DNA of 64,000 nt. It comes from Mycobacterium sp. AZCC_0083. GTDB taxonomy: Bacteria; Actinomycetota; Actinomycetes; Mycobacteriales; Mycobacteriaceae. The DNA is taken from assembly GCF_014202335.1 (NCBI RefSeq), contig NZ_JACHGP010000004.1, forward strand, positions 62,001 to 126,000, in the 5' to 3' direction. The translations under genes and the position numbers were made by a program. The notes below the pieces were generated by a model that saw nothing but the letters and a program-made list of their open reading frames with translations, was not told where the DNA came from and made no database searches. This document shows, piece by piece, positions 18,455 through 26,329 of the stretch. The number at the start of each line of letters is the position of its first letter. The first letter of the stretch is position 1.

Positions 18455-18718
18455 ATGGCCACACGACGGTCGTCGATCAAGAACGAGGAGCTCTATACCG
18501 AACTACGCAAGGACGGTGACTCCAAGCAGAAGGCGGCGCGCATATCGAACGCCGCCGCAGCACGCGGTACGTCGAGCGTCGCCCGCAAGGGCGGCAAGTC
18601 CGGCTCCTACGACGACTGGACGGTGACGGAGTTGAAGAAGCGCGCCAAGGAACTCGGCATCAGCGGATACTCCGGCAAGCGCAAGTCCGAATTGGTCTCG
18701 GCGCTCCGCAACCACTGA
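18455..18718 (+). CDS. Small basic protein with Rho N-terminal-like (SAP/HeH) domain
   Basis: An 87-residue protein. The first half is basic and hydrophilic (RKDGDSKQKAARISNAAAARG, a DUF7218-like stretch). The second half, DDWTVTELKKRAKELGISGYSGKRKSELVSALR, is a Rho-N/HeH-type helix-extended-helix that binds nucleic acid. AAGGG lies nine bases before ATG 18455; ATG 18446 has no spacing for it. Proteins of this kind are frequent in actinobacterial stress regulons, and a stress-type promoter pattern lies upstream. Likely role: nucleoid or RNA binding during stress. The small gene at 18740 follows by 21 bases. Confidence 0.72.
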   Translation: MATRRSSIKNEELYTELRKDGDSKQKAARISNAAAARGTSSVARKGGKSGSYDDWTVTELKKRAKELGISGYSGKRKSELVSALRNH

Positions 18719-18739
18719 CTGCGACGAAGAGTGCTTACC

Positions 18740-18889
18740 ATGTCCATTTGGCCGTCTGAGGACCCTCCGATCGTGCCGCCATTCGGTGACCCGAACCAGG
18801 CCCTGTTCAACTGCACCGGAAATCTGTCGCCCGAAGTCGCCGACCCAGCCGAACTGATCGACCCCAGCGCGGACGACGCGTCGGGGTGA
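18740..18889 (+). CDS. Small hypothetical acidic protein, 49 residues
   Basis: ATG 18740 to TGA 18889 encodes MSIWPSEDPPIVPPFGDP, then NQALFNCTGNL and an acidic, Pro-rich tail ending DPSADDASG. Third codon positions are strongly G/C, as in neighbouring genes, and GAAGAG lies nine bases upstream. It sits between the Rho-N-like gene and the decarboxylase gene on the same strand with short gaps. I do not recognise the family. It has one Cys, no membrane segment and high disorder. Coding status rests on composition and spacing only. Confidence 0.45.
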   Translation: MSIWPSEDPPIVPPFGDPNQALFNCTGNLSPEVADPAELIDPSADDASG

Positions 18890-18923
18890 GCGCCCACCGG
18901 CTGCGCGCCCAGGGGCCACCTCG

Positions 18924-20390
18924 ATGACGGATCAGTCCCAGACCCCTGTCCTGGATGCGTTGCGCGACTACCGGCGCCGGGACCGCTACGGCTTCACGCC
19001 ACCGGGACACCGGCAGGGTCGCGGCCTCGGCGACACCGTCAGGGAGGTCCTCGGCGAGCAGCCGTTCCACAGCGACGTCTTGGCCTCCAGCGGTCTGGAC
19101 GACCGGCGCTCCCGCGGCGGCGTTCTGCGCCACGCCGAAGAACTCATGGCAGACGCGGTCGGCGCGGACAACGCGTTCTTCTCCACTTGCGGCAGCTCCC
19201 TGTCGGTGAAGGCGGCGATGCTCGCGGTGGCGGGAGACCATCCCGGCGGCCTCCTGCTTGGGCGTGACAGTCACAAGTCGATCGTGGCCGGCCTGATCTT
19301 CTCCGGTGTGCGACCACGGTGGATCACCCCGCAGTGGGACGCCGAACGTCACCTGTCGCATCCACCGTCGCCATCACAGGTCGACGCGGCATGGCGGGAC
19401 AATCCCGATGCCGCAGCCGCGTTGATCGTGAGCCCGTCACCGTATGGAACCTGCGCCGACATCGCCGGCATCGCCGAGGTATGCCACCGCAGGGGCAAGC
19501 CGCTCATCGTGGACGAAGCCTGGGGTGCGCACCTGCCGTTCCATCCCGAGCTACCCACCTGGGCGATGGACGCCGACGCCGATGTCTGCGTGGTCAGTGT
19601 CCACAAGATGGGCACCGGATTCGAGCAAGGATCGGTGTTTCACCACCAGGGCGAGCTGGTCGAGTGGGCGCATCTATCCGCGTGCGCCGACCTGCTGATG
19701 ACCACCAGCCCCAGCGTCCCGGTGTACGGGGCTCTCGATGGCTGGCGGCATCAGATGGTGCACGAGGGACGCCAGTTGCTCGGTGCGGCAATCGACTTGG
19801 CCCATGACGCGCGTACCAGCATCGAAGAGCTGGACGGTCTGCACGTGCTCGACGACGAGCTACTCGGCCACCAAGCCTCCCACGACCTGGACCGGCTCCA
19901 GATGTTGGTCGACGTCAGCGATCTCGGCGTCTCGGGCTACCAATGCGCCGATTGGCTGCGCGAGCATCGGCACGTCGACGTCGGCATGGCCGATCACCGC
20001 CGCGTCCTGGCCACCCTCTCCGTCGCCGACGACGCGGCCACCGTCGGGCGTCTGATCGAGGCGTTGGCCGACTTCACGCGGGGCGCGCCCGCGCTGCCGA
20101 GGTGCCCTGCGATCGAACTGCCTGCACCCGACCAGCTGGCCCTGGAGACGGTGTGCGCGCCGCACACCGCGTTCTTCGGTCCGACCGTGCAGATGCCGGC
20201 CGACAGCGCCGCCGGATGTGTAGCGGCCGAACAGCTCACGCCGTACCCGCCCGGCATTCCGGTGGTCGTCCCCGGCGAACGGCTGGACGCCGCCGTGATC
20301 GACTACCTGCGTTCGGGCGTCGGCGCAGGCATGGCCGTCCCCGACGCCACCGACCCCAGTCTGAACACCTTCCGGGTGCGCCGTGCGTGA
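18924..20390 (+). CDS. PLP-dependent Orn/Lys/Arg decarboxylase family protein
   Basis: A 488-residue fold-type I PLP enzyme of the short, Bacillus SpeA/YaaO-like group. Family motifs are YGFTPPGHRQG near the N-terminus, FFSTCGSSLSVKAAML (about 85-100), the cofactor Asp198 in IVDEAWGAH and the Schiff-base Lys228 in VSVHKMGTG. The C-terminal part has TPYPPGIPVVVPGE, typical of the family. Such enzymes decarboxylate lysine, ornithine or arginine, giving cadaverine or polyamine precursors, but the large wing domain of the acid-stress enzymes is absent. Substrate cannot be read from the sequence. The FAD reductase follows by 76 bases on the same strand. Confidence 0.82.
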   Translation: MTDQSQTPVLDALRDYRRRDRYGFTPPGHRQGRGLGDTVREVLGEQPFHSDVLASSGLDDRRSRGGVLRHAEELMADAVGADNAFFSTCGSSLSVKAAMLAVAGDHPGGLLLGRDSHKSIVAGLIFSGVRPRWITPQWDAERHLSHPPSPSQVDAAWRDNPDAAAALIVSPSPYGTCADIAGIAEVCHRRGKPLIVDEAWGAHLPFHPELPTWAMDADADVCVVSVHKMGTGFEQGSVFHHQGELVEWAHLSACADLLMTTSPSVPVYGALDGWRHQMVHEGRQLLGAAIDLAHDARTSIEELDGLHVLDDELLGHQASHDLDRLQMLVDVSDLGVSGYQCADWLREHRHVDVGMADHRRVLATLSVADDAATVGRLIEALADFTRGAPALPRCPAIELPAPDQLALETVCAPHTAFFGPTVQMPADSAAGCVAAEQLTPYPPGIPVVVPGERLDAAVIDYLRSGVGAGMAVPDATDPSLNTFRVRRA

Positions 20391-20466
20391 TCAAGGGACC
20401 AGCACCGATTCACCGCGGCGGCGACATGCGGGTGTGGAATCGGGTCGGCGCGGGTAACACGCGGGC

Positions 20467-21615
20467 ATGGACGAACCCGGACTCATCGTCATCGGCAGCG
20501 GACCCGGCGGAGTCAGCGCCGCCGAAGCCTTTCGGCAGCATGATCGCGACCTGCCGGTGCGCATCCTCACCGCCGATCCGGAACAGCCCTACGCCCGCCC
20601 ACCGCTGAGCAAGGACTATCTGCGTGGCGACACCGACGACGTGTGGCTGCACCCGGCGCATTGGTACCTCGAACGTTCCATCGATCTCCGCCTTGCAACC
20701 GAAGTCGTCGCAATCGACCCCGCCGCACACAGCGTCACCACGGACGACGAGACCTACCCGTACACCGCATTGGTGTTGGCCTGCGGTGCGACACCGACGC
20801 CGCTGCCCGGCGGTCACCACGCGTTGCAACTGAGATCCCTCGCCGATGCTGCGCGGCTGCGGAAGGCAGCGGGCGACGCGGCCTCGGCGGTGGTCGTCGG
20901 CGCCGGTTTCATTGGGTGCGAAGTGGCCGTCTCCCTTGCGCTCAACGGACTGGCCGTCACCCTCGTCGCTCCCGAGCGCGTGCCGCAGGAGAAACGACTT
21001 GGCGCCGCCGCGGGACGGAGGCTGCAAGCCCTGGTGGAACTGGCGGGTGTCCGCTACGTCGGGGAAGTAGCGGTGCGCGAACTCACCGAGGGCGCGGTGC
21101 GCCTCGAGAACGGTGTCAGCATCGACTGCGACCTCATCGTCGCCGCGACCGGCGTCACACCCCGCATCGACCTCGCCGAAGCCGCCGGGCTGTCGATCCA
21201 GGATTCACGCGTGATCGTCGGCGCCGACATGCGCACCTCAGCCCCCGACGTGTACGCGGTGGGCGACCTCGCGCTGGCATTCAACACTCGGGTGGGCCGC
21301 CACATCGCCGTCGAGCACTGGCAGGACGCCGACGACCAAGGGGCGATCGCCGGAGCACACGCGGCAGGCCAGCCGTCGACATGGCAAGGCGTACCGGGCT
21401 TTTGGACCACCATCGGCGATGCCACGCTGAAGTACCACGCGTGGGGCGACGGCTACGAACGCCAGCGGCTGCTCGACAGAGCCCACGGATTCACCGTCTG
21501 GTATGAGTCCAGGGGTGCAGCCGTCGGTGTGCTCACTCACAACGCCGACGCCGACTACGACACCGGGGAAACACTCATCGCCGAGGCGCGGCCCGCACCC
21601 GTATCCATGGAGTGA
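20467..21615 (+). CDS. FAD/NAD(P)-dependent reductase, ferredoxin/rubredoxin-reductase type
   Basis: A 382-residue two-dinucleotide-domain flavoprotein. The FAD motif is LIVIGSGPGGVSAAEAF, then RPPLSKDYL, typical of ferredoxin reductases. The NAD(P) motif is VVVGAGFIGCEVA (about 141-153), and the second FAD motif is PDVYAVGDLA. The redox-active CxxC of thioredoxin reductases is absent. The C-terminal part (YHAWGDGYERQ) resembles the mycobacterial FAD-dependent oxidoreductase group. Its electron acceptor is not encoded next to it: there is no ferredoxin, rubredoxin or P450 within reach. Cytosolic. Confidence 0.82.
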   Translation: MDEPGLIVIGSGPGGVSAAEAFRQHDRDLPVRILTADPEQPYARPPLSKDYLRGDTDDVWLHPAHWYLERSIDLRLATEVVAIDPAAHSVTTDDETYPYTALVLACGATPTPLPGGHHALQLRSLADAARLRKAAGDAASAVVVGAGFIGCEVAVSLALNGLAVTLVAPERVPQEKRLGAAAGRRLQALVELAGVRYVGEVAVRELTEGAVRLENGVSIDCDLIVAATGVTPRIDLAEAAGLSIQDSRVIVGADMRTSAPDVYAVGDLALAFNTRVGRHIAVEHWQDADDQGAIAGAHAAGQPSTWQGVPGFWTTIGDATLKYHAWGDGYERQRLLDRAHGFTVWYESRGAAVGVLTHNADADYDTGETLIAEARPAPVSME

Positions 21616-21643
21616 TGAGTGTGCGACCCGCTGCAGTGCCGGG

Positions 21644-21669
21644 GTTTGGTTGCCGGATCAGACGGGAAC
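21644..21669 (+). promoter_or_regulatory. Candidate stress-sigma promoter, GTTT-N16-GGGAAC
   Basis: GTTT (21644-21647) and GGGAAC (21664-21669) with a 16-base gap, 98 bases before the csbD-like start. This is the same pair and spacing as at 18386-18411. CsbD genes are classical general-stress targets, which supports the reading. Confidence 0.48.
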
Positions 21670-21766
21670 GCGGGTCCTTGCAATGGAAGTGCCGAAGTCG
21701 GCACTAGTGGCGCGTTCAGCGAGCAGCGCACCGACGGCGGGATATCAACCAGCGAAGGGATCTGTG

Positions 21767-22003
21767 ATGGCTGACGACAAGAGTGGACCGGCAGAAGGCA
21801 TCAGCGGCGTCGTGGAAGGCGTCAAGGGGAAGGTCAAGGAGGCGGCGGGAGCGGTCACGGGCCGCGACGACCTGCAGCGCGAGGGCCAGGCTCAGCAGGA
21901 CAAGGCCGACGCTCAACGTGACGCCGCGAAGAAGGAAGCCGAAGCCGAGAGTGCACGCGGCGCGGCCAAGGCGAGCGAGGCCCGCGAAAACGCCGAGCAG
22001 TAG
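21767..22003 (+). CDS. CsbD-like stress protein
   Basis: A 78-residue, highly charged helical protein. The CsbD pattern is EGVKGKVKEAAGAVTGRDDLQREGQAQQ, followed by an Ala/Glu/Lys-rich tail (KKEAEAESARGAAKASEARENAEQ region). CsbD proteins are abundant in general stress responses; their molecular role is not settled. AAGGGA lies six bases before ATG 21767. Open codons back to 21503 overlap the reductase gene and look non-coding. The preceding GTTT-N16-GGGAAC element fits stress-sigma control. Confidence 0.83.
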   Translation: MADDKSGPAEGISGVVEGVKGKVKEAAGAVTGRDDLQREGQAQQDKADAQRDAAKKEAEAESARGAAKASEARENAEQ

Positions 22004-22023
22004 CGGGAAGCGTCGATCGAGAG

Positions 22024-22818
22024 CTACCGAACTCCGGCATCCCCGAGTACTGTGCGTAGCGTCCTGGCGTTGCGGACGGCGTGCCCGGCGCCGTCGTTGT
22101 TGAAGTAGGCCAGCACATCCCGGTCTTGCCGATCCCACTCCCGGATGCGATCGGCCCACCACTGCAACTCGTCGGTGCTGTAGGACCCCGCGTACATCGT
22201 CGCGGGATCGGGTCCATGCAGGCGGACGTACACCAGTTGTGCCGTGGCCCTCAGAACGCAGGGCAGGCCAGCGCCGCTCATCACCACGTAGCTGGCTCCG
22301 CGGCGTTCCAACAGGTCGTATACCGCGGCATCGTCCCAGGACGGGTGTCGGAATTCGACGGCCACCCGCAGACCAGCGGGCAGACAACCCAGGAAGTAGT
22401 CCAGTCGGGCGTCGTCGCGTTCGGCGTCGGGATGCAGCTGCACCAGGATCGCGCCACGGCGATCCCGCAGCTCGTCCCAGGCCCGGGCGATCCGCTGCAC
22501 CCACTCTTCGGGGGAGCGCAGCCGCCGGGCATGGGTCAGACCGCGTGGCGCCTTCACCGACATCGTGAAGCCGTCAGGCAGCCGTTCCCGCCATTGACCA
22601 AAACGAGCATCCCCTGGCCAGCGGTAGAAGCTCGCGTTCAGCTCGACGGTGTCGAACTCCTTGGCGTAGCGCTCCAGACGTGCCCCCGCGGTTACACCGG
22701 GCTCATAGAGCACGCCCTTCCAATGGTCGTAGGACCATCCGGATGTACCCACCTGAACCACCACGGCCATGAGGTACCCGTCGGGGGCAAAACCAAAGCC
22801 CGCCCGACCAACGGTCAT
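22024..22818 (-). CDS. DUF72 family protein
   Basis: A 264-residue TIM-barrel-like protein of the DUF72 family (YecE type). Motifs are VQVGTSGWSYDHWKG near the N-terminus, ERYAKEFDTVELNASFYRWP, FTMSVKAPRGLTH, and YVRLHGPDPA with a late ADRIREWDRQDRDVLAYFNND. No activity is established for the family. AAGGAG lies four bases before ATG 22818; ATG 22770 would give a shorter N-terminus but lacks a ribosome site. It is divergent from udgX with 59 bases between, and converges on csbD. Confidence 0.85.
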   Translation of the reverse strand: MTVGRAGFGFAPDGYLMAVVVQVGTSGWSYDHWKGVLYEPGVTAGARLERYAKEFDTVELNASFYRWPGDARFGQWRERLPDGFTMSVKAPRGLTHARRLRSPEEWVQRIARAWDELRDRRGAILVQLHPDAERDDARLDYFLGCLPAGLRVAVEFRHPSWDDAAVYDLLERRGASYVVMSGAGLPCVLRATAQLVYVRLHGPDPATMYAGSYSTDELQWWADRIREWDRQDRDVLAYFNNDGAGHAVRNARTLRTVLGDAGVR

Positions 22819-22877
22819 TGGGCTCCTTGGTGCCGACGTCGTGATTCAGCCACCGCGGGGTGGGGTAGTCGTTCACC

Positions 22878-23546
22878 GTGAAGACTGCGGGCGCTGCACC
22901 GTTCGTTCCGGACACGCGAAGCGTGAAGAGGCTGGCGGCCGCGGCCAGGGGATGCCGGGGCTGTCAGCTGTACGCGGACGCCGAGCAGACCGTGTTCGGC
23001 GCCGGGCCGCGCGCCGCACGGATGATGCTGGTGGGGGAGCAGCCAGGCGACCAGGAGGACCGGGCGGGCAAGCCGTTCGTCGGCCCTGCCGGCCGGATCC
23101 TCGACCAGGCGCTCGACGCCGCGGGGATCGACCGGGACGATCTGTACGTCACGAACGCGGTCAAGCACTTCAAGTTCACCGTGCGGACCGAGCGGGGAAA
23201 GCGCCGGATCCACCAGACGCCCAGTCGGACCGAGGCGGTCGCCTGTCGCCCGTGGCTGCTCGCCGAACTCGACGCCGTCGAACCCGCCGTGGTCGTCCTC
23301 ATGGGCGCTGTGGCAGCCAAGTCGTTGCTGGGTAATGACTTTCGGCTCACCGCACACCGAGGCGAGCTGTTGCACCTGGCCACCGACGATGGTTTGCGCA
23401 ATCCAGACCTCGTGGTGACGGTGCATCCATCGTCGATTCTTCGTGGGCCGCCGGAACGGCGAGACGAAGCGCTCAGTGGCCTGGTCGATGATCTGCGGTT
23501 CGCCGCCGAGATGCTCAATGTCGCCCGCGACGATCGCAACGCGTAG
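22878..23546 (+). CDS. udgX: UdgX-type uracil-DNA glycosylase (covalent uracil-DNA binder)
   Basis: A 222-residue family-4-like uracil-DNA glycosylase. The motifs are GEQPGDQEDRAGKPFVGPAG (about 53-72), the N-terminal Cys26 and Cys29 (RGCRGC) plus Cys123 for the iron-sulfur cluster, and HPSS near residue 185. The decisive mark is the R-loop GKRRIHQTPSRTE at 107-119: His112 of KRRIH is the residue that in M. smegmatis UdgX forms a covalent bond to the deoxyribose after uracil removal, leaving the protein locked on DNA. The start is GTG 22878. It acts in the cytoplasm in DNA repair. Confidence 0.92.
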   Translation: MKTAGAAPFVPDTRSVKRLAAAARGCRGCQLYADAEQTVFGAGPRAARMMLVGEQPGDQEDRAGKPFVGPAGRILDQALDAAGIDRDDLYVTNAVKHFKFTVRTERGKRRIHQTPSRTEAVACRPWLLAELDAVEPAVVVLMGAVAAKSLLGNDFRLTAHRGELLHLATDDGLRNPDLVVTVHPSSILRGPPERRDEALSGLVDDLRFAAEMLNVARDDRNA

Positions 23547-23599
23547 CCAACGCAATCGGCCAACTCGTTCCACGGTGAACGGCGGGCTTCGATCTGGGT

Positions 23600-24433
23600 C
23601 TACCGCCCCACTGCGCCCGGCGCGACCTCCGGCGAACTGGCGGCGTCTGATTGTGATCTACCGGCACCGTGGGACGGTCGACTGCTCGACCATAGCCGAG
23701 CCGCGCCGTGGGCAACCGAACTGACCACCACGCCCGCCGCTGCGGCAACAGGTGCGGCCGGCAACAAAACTCCGACGATCATCAGGAAGCCGAACCCGAT
23801 ACCGCCCGCAAGCAGTGCGAGTCGGGCCGCCGTCCAGCGCGTGGGTGGCCGGAACTGGGTCGACAGCAACATGCCCAACATCAGCGCTACTGTGTGCCCA
23901 GCCGCAGTGAAGTCTGCCCCCGAAGCGACGATCGCCAGAGCGACGGCGATCCACCAGCCGATCCATGCCGGGCGGAAGCGCGGCGGTAGCGCCGCAGTCA
24001 GCGTGCCGAGCACGGCCACGGCGCCGTAACTCAACCCAACGTCGGTCGAGCCCGCGATCGACGTCGGCAACCAGCCAAACTTGATTGCAGCCGCCAGCCC
24101 GACTGCGACGACGAGCGTCGCCCCGATGTGACCAAGCACGAAGGCCTGGACCAAACGCCTGCTGCACCAGAGCAGCTCAGCGAGTGCCAATAGACACACC
24201 AGTCCCGGCAGCAAGATGTAGATCGGACCGTCTGCGGTGACGAATGCGCTTCCCAGCAGGGTTCCCAGGTGTCCATGCTCGAGGTTGTGCAGATTGGTGC
24301 TCAGCTGATCGATGACGCTGTCCTGGACGTGTGGGCCCAGTGCCAACAGCACGGTTGCGATGAGCAGCAGGGTCACCGCGTAGGCCACCGTCACTCGCAC
24401 CGGCAGGAGGCTGGAGAAGAATCTTGACACCAT
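23600..24433 (-). CDS. Rhomboid-like integral membrane protein
   Basis: From ATG 24433 the product has 277 residues and about six hydrophobic helices. The loop NLHNLEHGHLGTLLGS (about 47-62) resembles the rhomboid His/Asn region. GLSYG with Ser135 and AAGH with His180 sit at the right spacing (45 residues) for the rhomboid Ser-His pair. This is the pattern of the actinobacterial rhomboid-like group, whose protease activity is unproven. The last 40 residues are Ser/Ala-rich and cytosolic. Upstream codons to 24499 are open but a weaker start. It lies downstream of the DUF2156 gene on the same strand (90-base gap). Confidence 0.65.
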   Translation of the reverse strand: MVSRFFSSLLPVRVTVAYAVTLLLIATVLLALGPHVQDSVIDQLSTNLHNLEHGHLGTLLGSAFVTADGPIYILLPGLVCLLALAELLWCSRRLVQAFVLGHIGATLVVAVGLAAAIKFGWLPTSIAGSTDVGLSYGAVAVLGTLTAALPPRFRPAWIGWWIAVALAIVASGADFTAAGHTVALMLGMLLSTQFRPPTRWTAARLALLAGGIGFGFLMIVGVLLPAAPVAAAAGVVVSSVAHGAARLWSSSRPSHGAGRSQSDAASSPEVAPGAVGR

Positions 24434-24523
24434 CTGAGGCGAGCATACCGGCGTGGCGCCCGGCAGTTCCGGCTGGCAAATTGCTGTGTACCCGGCCAAG
24501 TCGAGACGTGCGGGTTGTGGAAG

Positions 24524-26008
24524 CTATGCCGTAGTTTGCCTCTGCGGGTCCATTCGTCGACCTCGGCCTCCGCCAAGTTCTGCGGACCGTCGCCGCACCC
24601 CGGGGCTAACTCGACGCGACCGGAGCGAGCGCCGGGCTCGGTGTGGCATGAATTCCAGTGTCAACAGCACGAACAACGCGGGCAGCAAGTGGCGCAGTGA
24701 GAGTAATACGTATCGTCGCGCGCCAAGCGCATGGTATTTGCGTAGGTATGAATACAGTGACTCCAAGCGAATGAGCCTGTCTCCGAGGTGGATCAACTCG
24801 TAGCAGAGCCGTTGCATCGGCCCGCGACGGCTATCGGCGAAAACCTCTGGGAACGCCGCGAATGCGAGCGAGAGTCGTTGTGCGCCGTGTTCCTTCGCCC
24901 AGGAGATCATGTCGACGCTGAGCCGCTCGTCGATGCCGTTCGGGGCGTCGGGTCGCCGATATGGCACATCCAGCGAGACGTCGTTGCCGCCGCCCGCTAG
25001 TGCATACCGGTGCACGGCTAGCGCCTTGCCGGAGCGGTCCCGAGCGATCATCAACAGGATGCCCGGATAGCGGCCTTCCAAGGCGCCGTCCAGGATCATG
25101 GAGAATCCGCGCTCGGTGCGGGCTCCTGAATGCGAGGAGTCCAGCACGTCGATCAGTTCAACCAGGGTTGCATCGTCGGCGCTGCCTTCGGCGACGACCT
25201 CGGTCGTCACGCCGGCGTTGTGCGTGCGTCGCACGGCTTGCCGCAGGTTGCGGTACTTGCGTCCGACCATGTCGAAGTGAGCAACGTCGATCACGACATC
25301 GCGTCCGAACGGAATCGCGTGCAGAGGGGCCATCGTAGGAACCGTCCACAACGACAACCGATGTTCGCTGCAGCCCAAGACGAGAATGCGCCATCCGCGC
25401 GTATTGCACATCCTGGCGAAGTCGCTCACCAGTTCGCCGAAACGCGCGGGATCACCTATCGGATCGCCGCTGACAACCGCGAAGCCAATTCGGGTGCGGT
25501 AGGCCAGCATCGCCGTACCGTCGGCACTGAAGAAGGGGCACTTCCGTGATTGCATTGCGAACGGAGCCAGTGGGTCGCCTTGCGTTGCGTCGACCAGCGA
25601 CCAGACTTCTTGCAGAGCATTGGGCTGAGGTCGTGCAGTCGTCGGCCACATCAATGCCAGGCCGGCACCGGCGATCGCCACATCACCCATCGGATCGAAG
25701 GACAGCGCGCGCATGACCAGTCCGGTCATCAACAGCCCCGCAGCCGCGACCGCGTGGGACAGAGTCACCGGCCTGCCGAGGCGTATTCCGCGAGCGATGA
25801 ACACCACCGCGGCCAGCATCGTCAACGACCACTCCAGCCTTCCACCGGTGGGCCAGAGTCCGTGATGGTGATGTTCGTGCTCAACGAATACGACGAGCCA
25901 AGCGAACAGCAGGAGCATCGCCATCGAGCCAAGGCGCCGCACTGTGCGCGAATCCACGTCGGTGACGAGGCCTCGGTGTGGGTGAACGTTGCGTACCTTG
26001 ATCATCAT
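24524..26008 (-). CDS. Membrane protein with DUF2156 (MprF/LPG-synthase-like) domain
   Basis: A 494-residue protein starting at ATG 26008. The N-terminal 120 residues hold about four hydrophobic helices with a His-rich loop (EHEHHHHG). The rest is the DUF2156/phosphatidylglycerol lysyltransferase-like GNAT domain: FAMQSRKCPFFSADGTAMLAY, SGDPIGDPARFGEL, RKYRNLRQAVRRT, and DVPYRRPDAPNGIDERLSVDMI. In MprF and mycobacterial LysX this domain moves an amino acid from tRNA to a lipid. The full flippase part and the lysyl-tRNA synthetase fusion of LysX are absent. The likely role is aminoacylation or acylation of a membrane lipid; the donor is unknown. Confidence 0.75.
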   Translation of the reverse strand: MMIKVRNVHPHRGLVTDVDSRTVRRLGSMAMLLLFAWLVVFVEHEHHHHGLWPTGGRLEWSLTMLAAVVFIARGIRLGRPVTLSHAVAAAGLLMTGLVMRALSFDPMGDVAIAGAGLALMWPTTARPQPNALQEVWSLVDATQGDPLAPFAMQSRKCPFFSADGTAMLAYRTRIGFAVVSGDPIGDPARFGELVSDFARMCNTRGWRILVLGCSEHRLSLWTVPTMAPLHAIPFGRDVVIDVAHFDMVGRKYRNLRQAVRRTHNAGVTTEVVAEGSADDATLVELIDVLDSSHSGARTERGFSMILDGALEGRYPGILLMIARDRSGKALAVHRYALAGGGNDVSLDVPYRRPDAPNGIDERLSVDMISWAKEHGAQRLSLAFAAFPEVFADSRRGPMQRLCYELIHLGDRLIRLESLYSYLRKYHALGARRYVLLSLRHLLPALFVLLTLEFMPHRARRSLRSRRVSPGVRRRSAELGGGRGRRMDPQRQTTA

Positions 26009-26329
26009 CTTGCAAATACCCTGCGGCAAACCCGCTAAACCGGCCTCAGTCCTCAGGGTGCGTTTGGAGCATCAGGCCAAGCATATCGAAGGCCAAGTCG
26101 ATGCGCCCCAACCGAATCCATTCCTGACAGATGGCTGCGCTCCCGGAGCCATCGACCGAACGCCGCAGTCCGGGCGTTGAACAACCCCGACCGCATTCTG
26201 ACCGAGGTGACCACCCGCGTGTGATTTTCACCTGCCGACAGGGCCTACGTCGCACTCAAGAGGCTCCGGATCGGCGGCGTGACCTGCTGCTGCCGTTTAT
26301 GCTTGCCGCCGACGGGTATCCGGATTGGC
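26009..26329. other. Intergenic stretch with a possible gene remnant
   Basis: About 320 bases between the DUF2156 gene and the broken oxidoreductase. On the minus strand 26046-26255 is open and ends WIRLGRIDLAFDMLGLMLQT plus HPED, which reads like the helical C-terminus of a regulator; the upstream part has no recognisable start. It may be a remnant. Otherwise nothing clear is seen. Confidence 0.3.
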
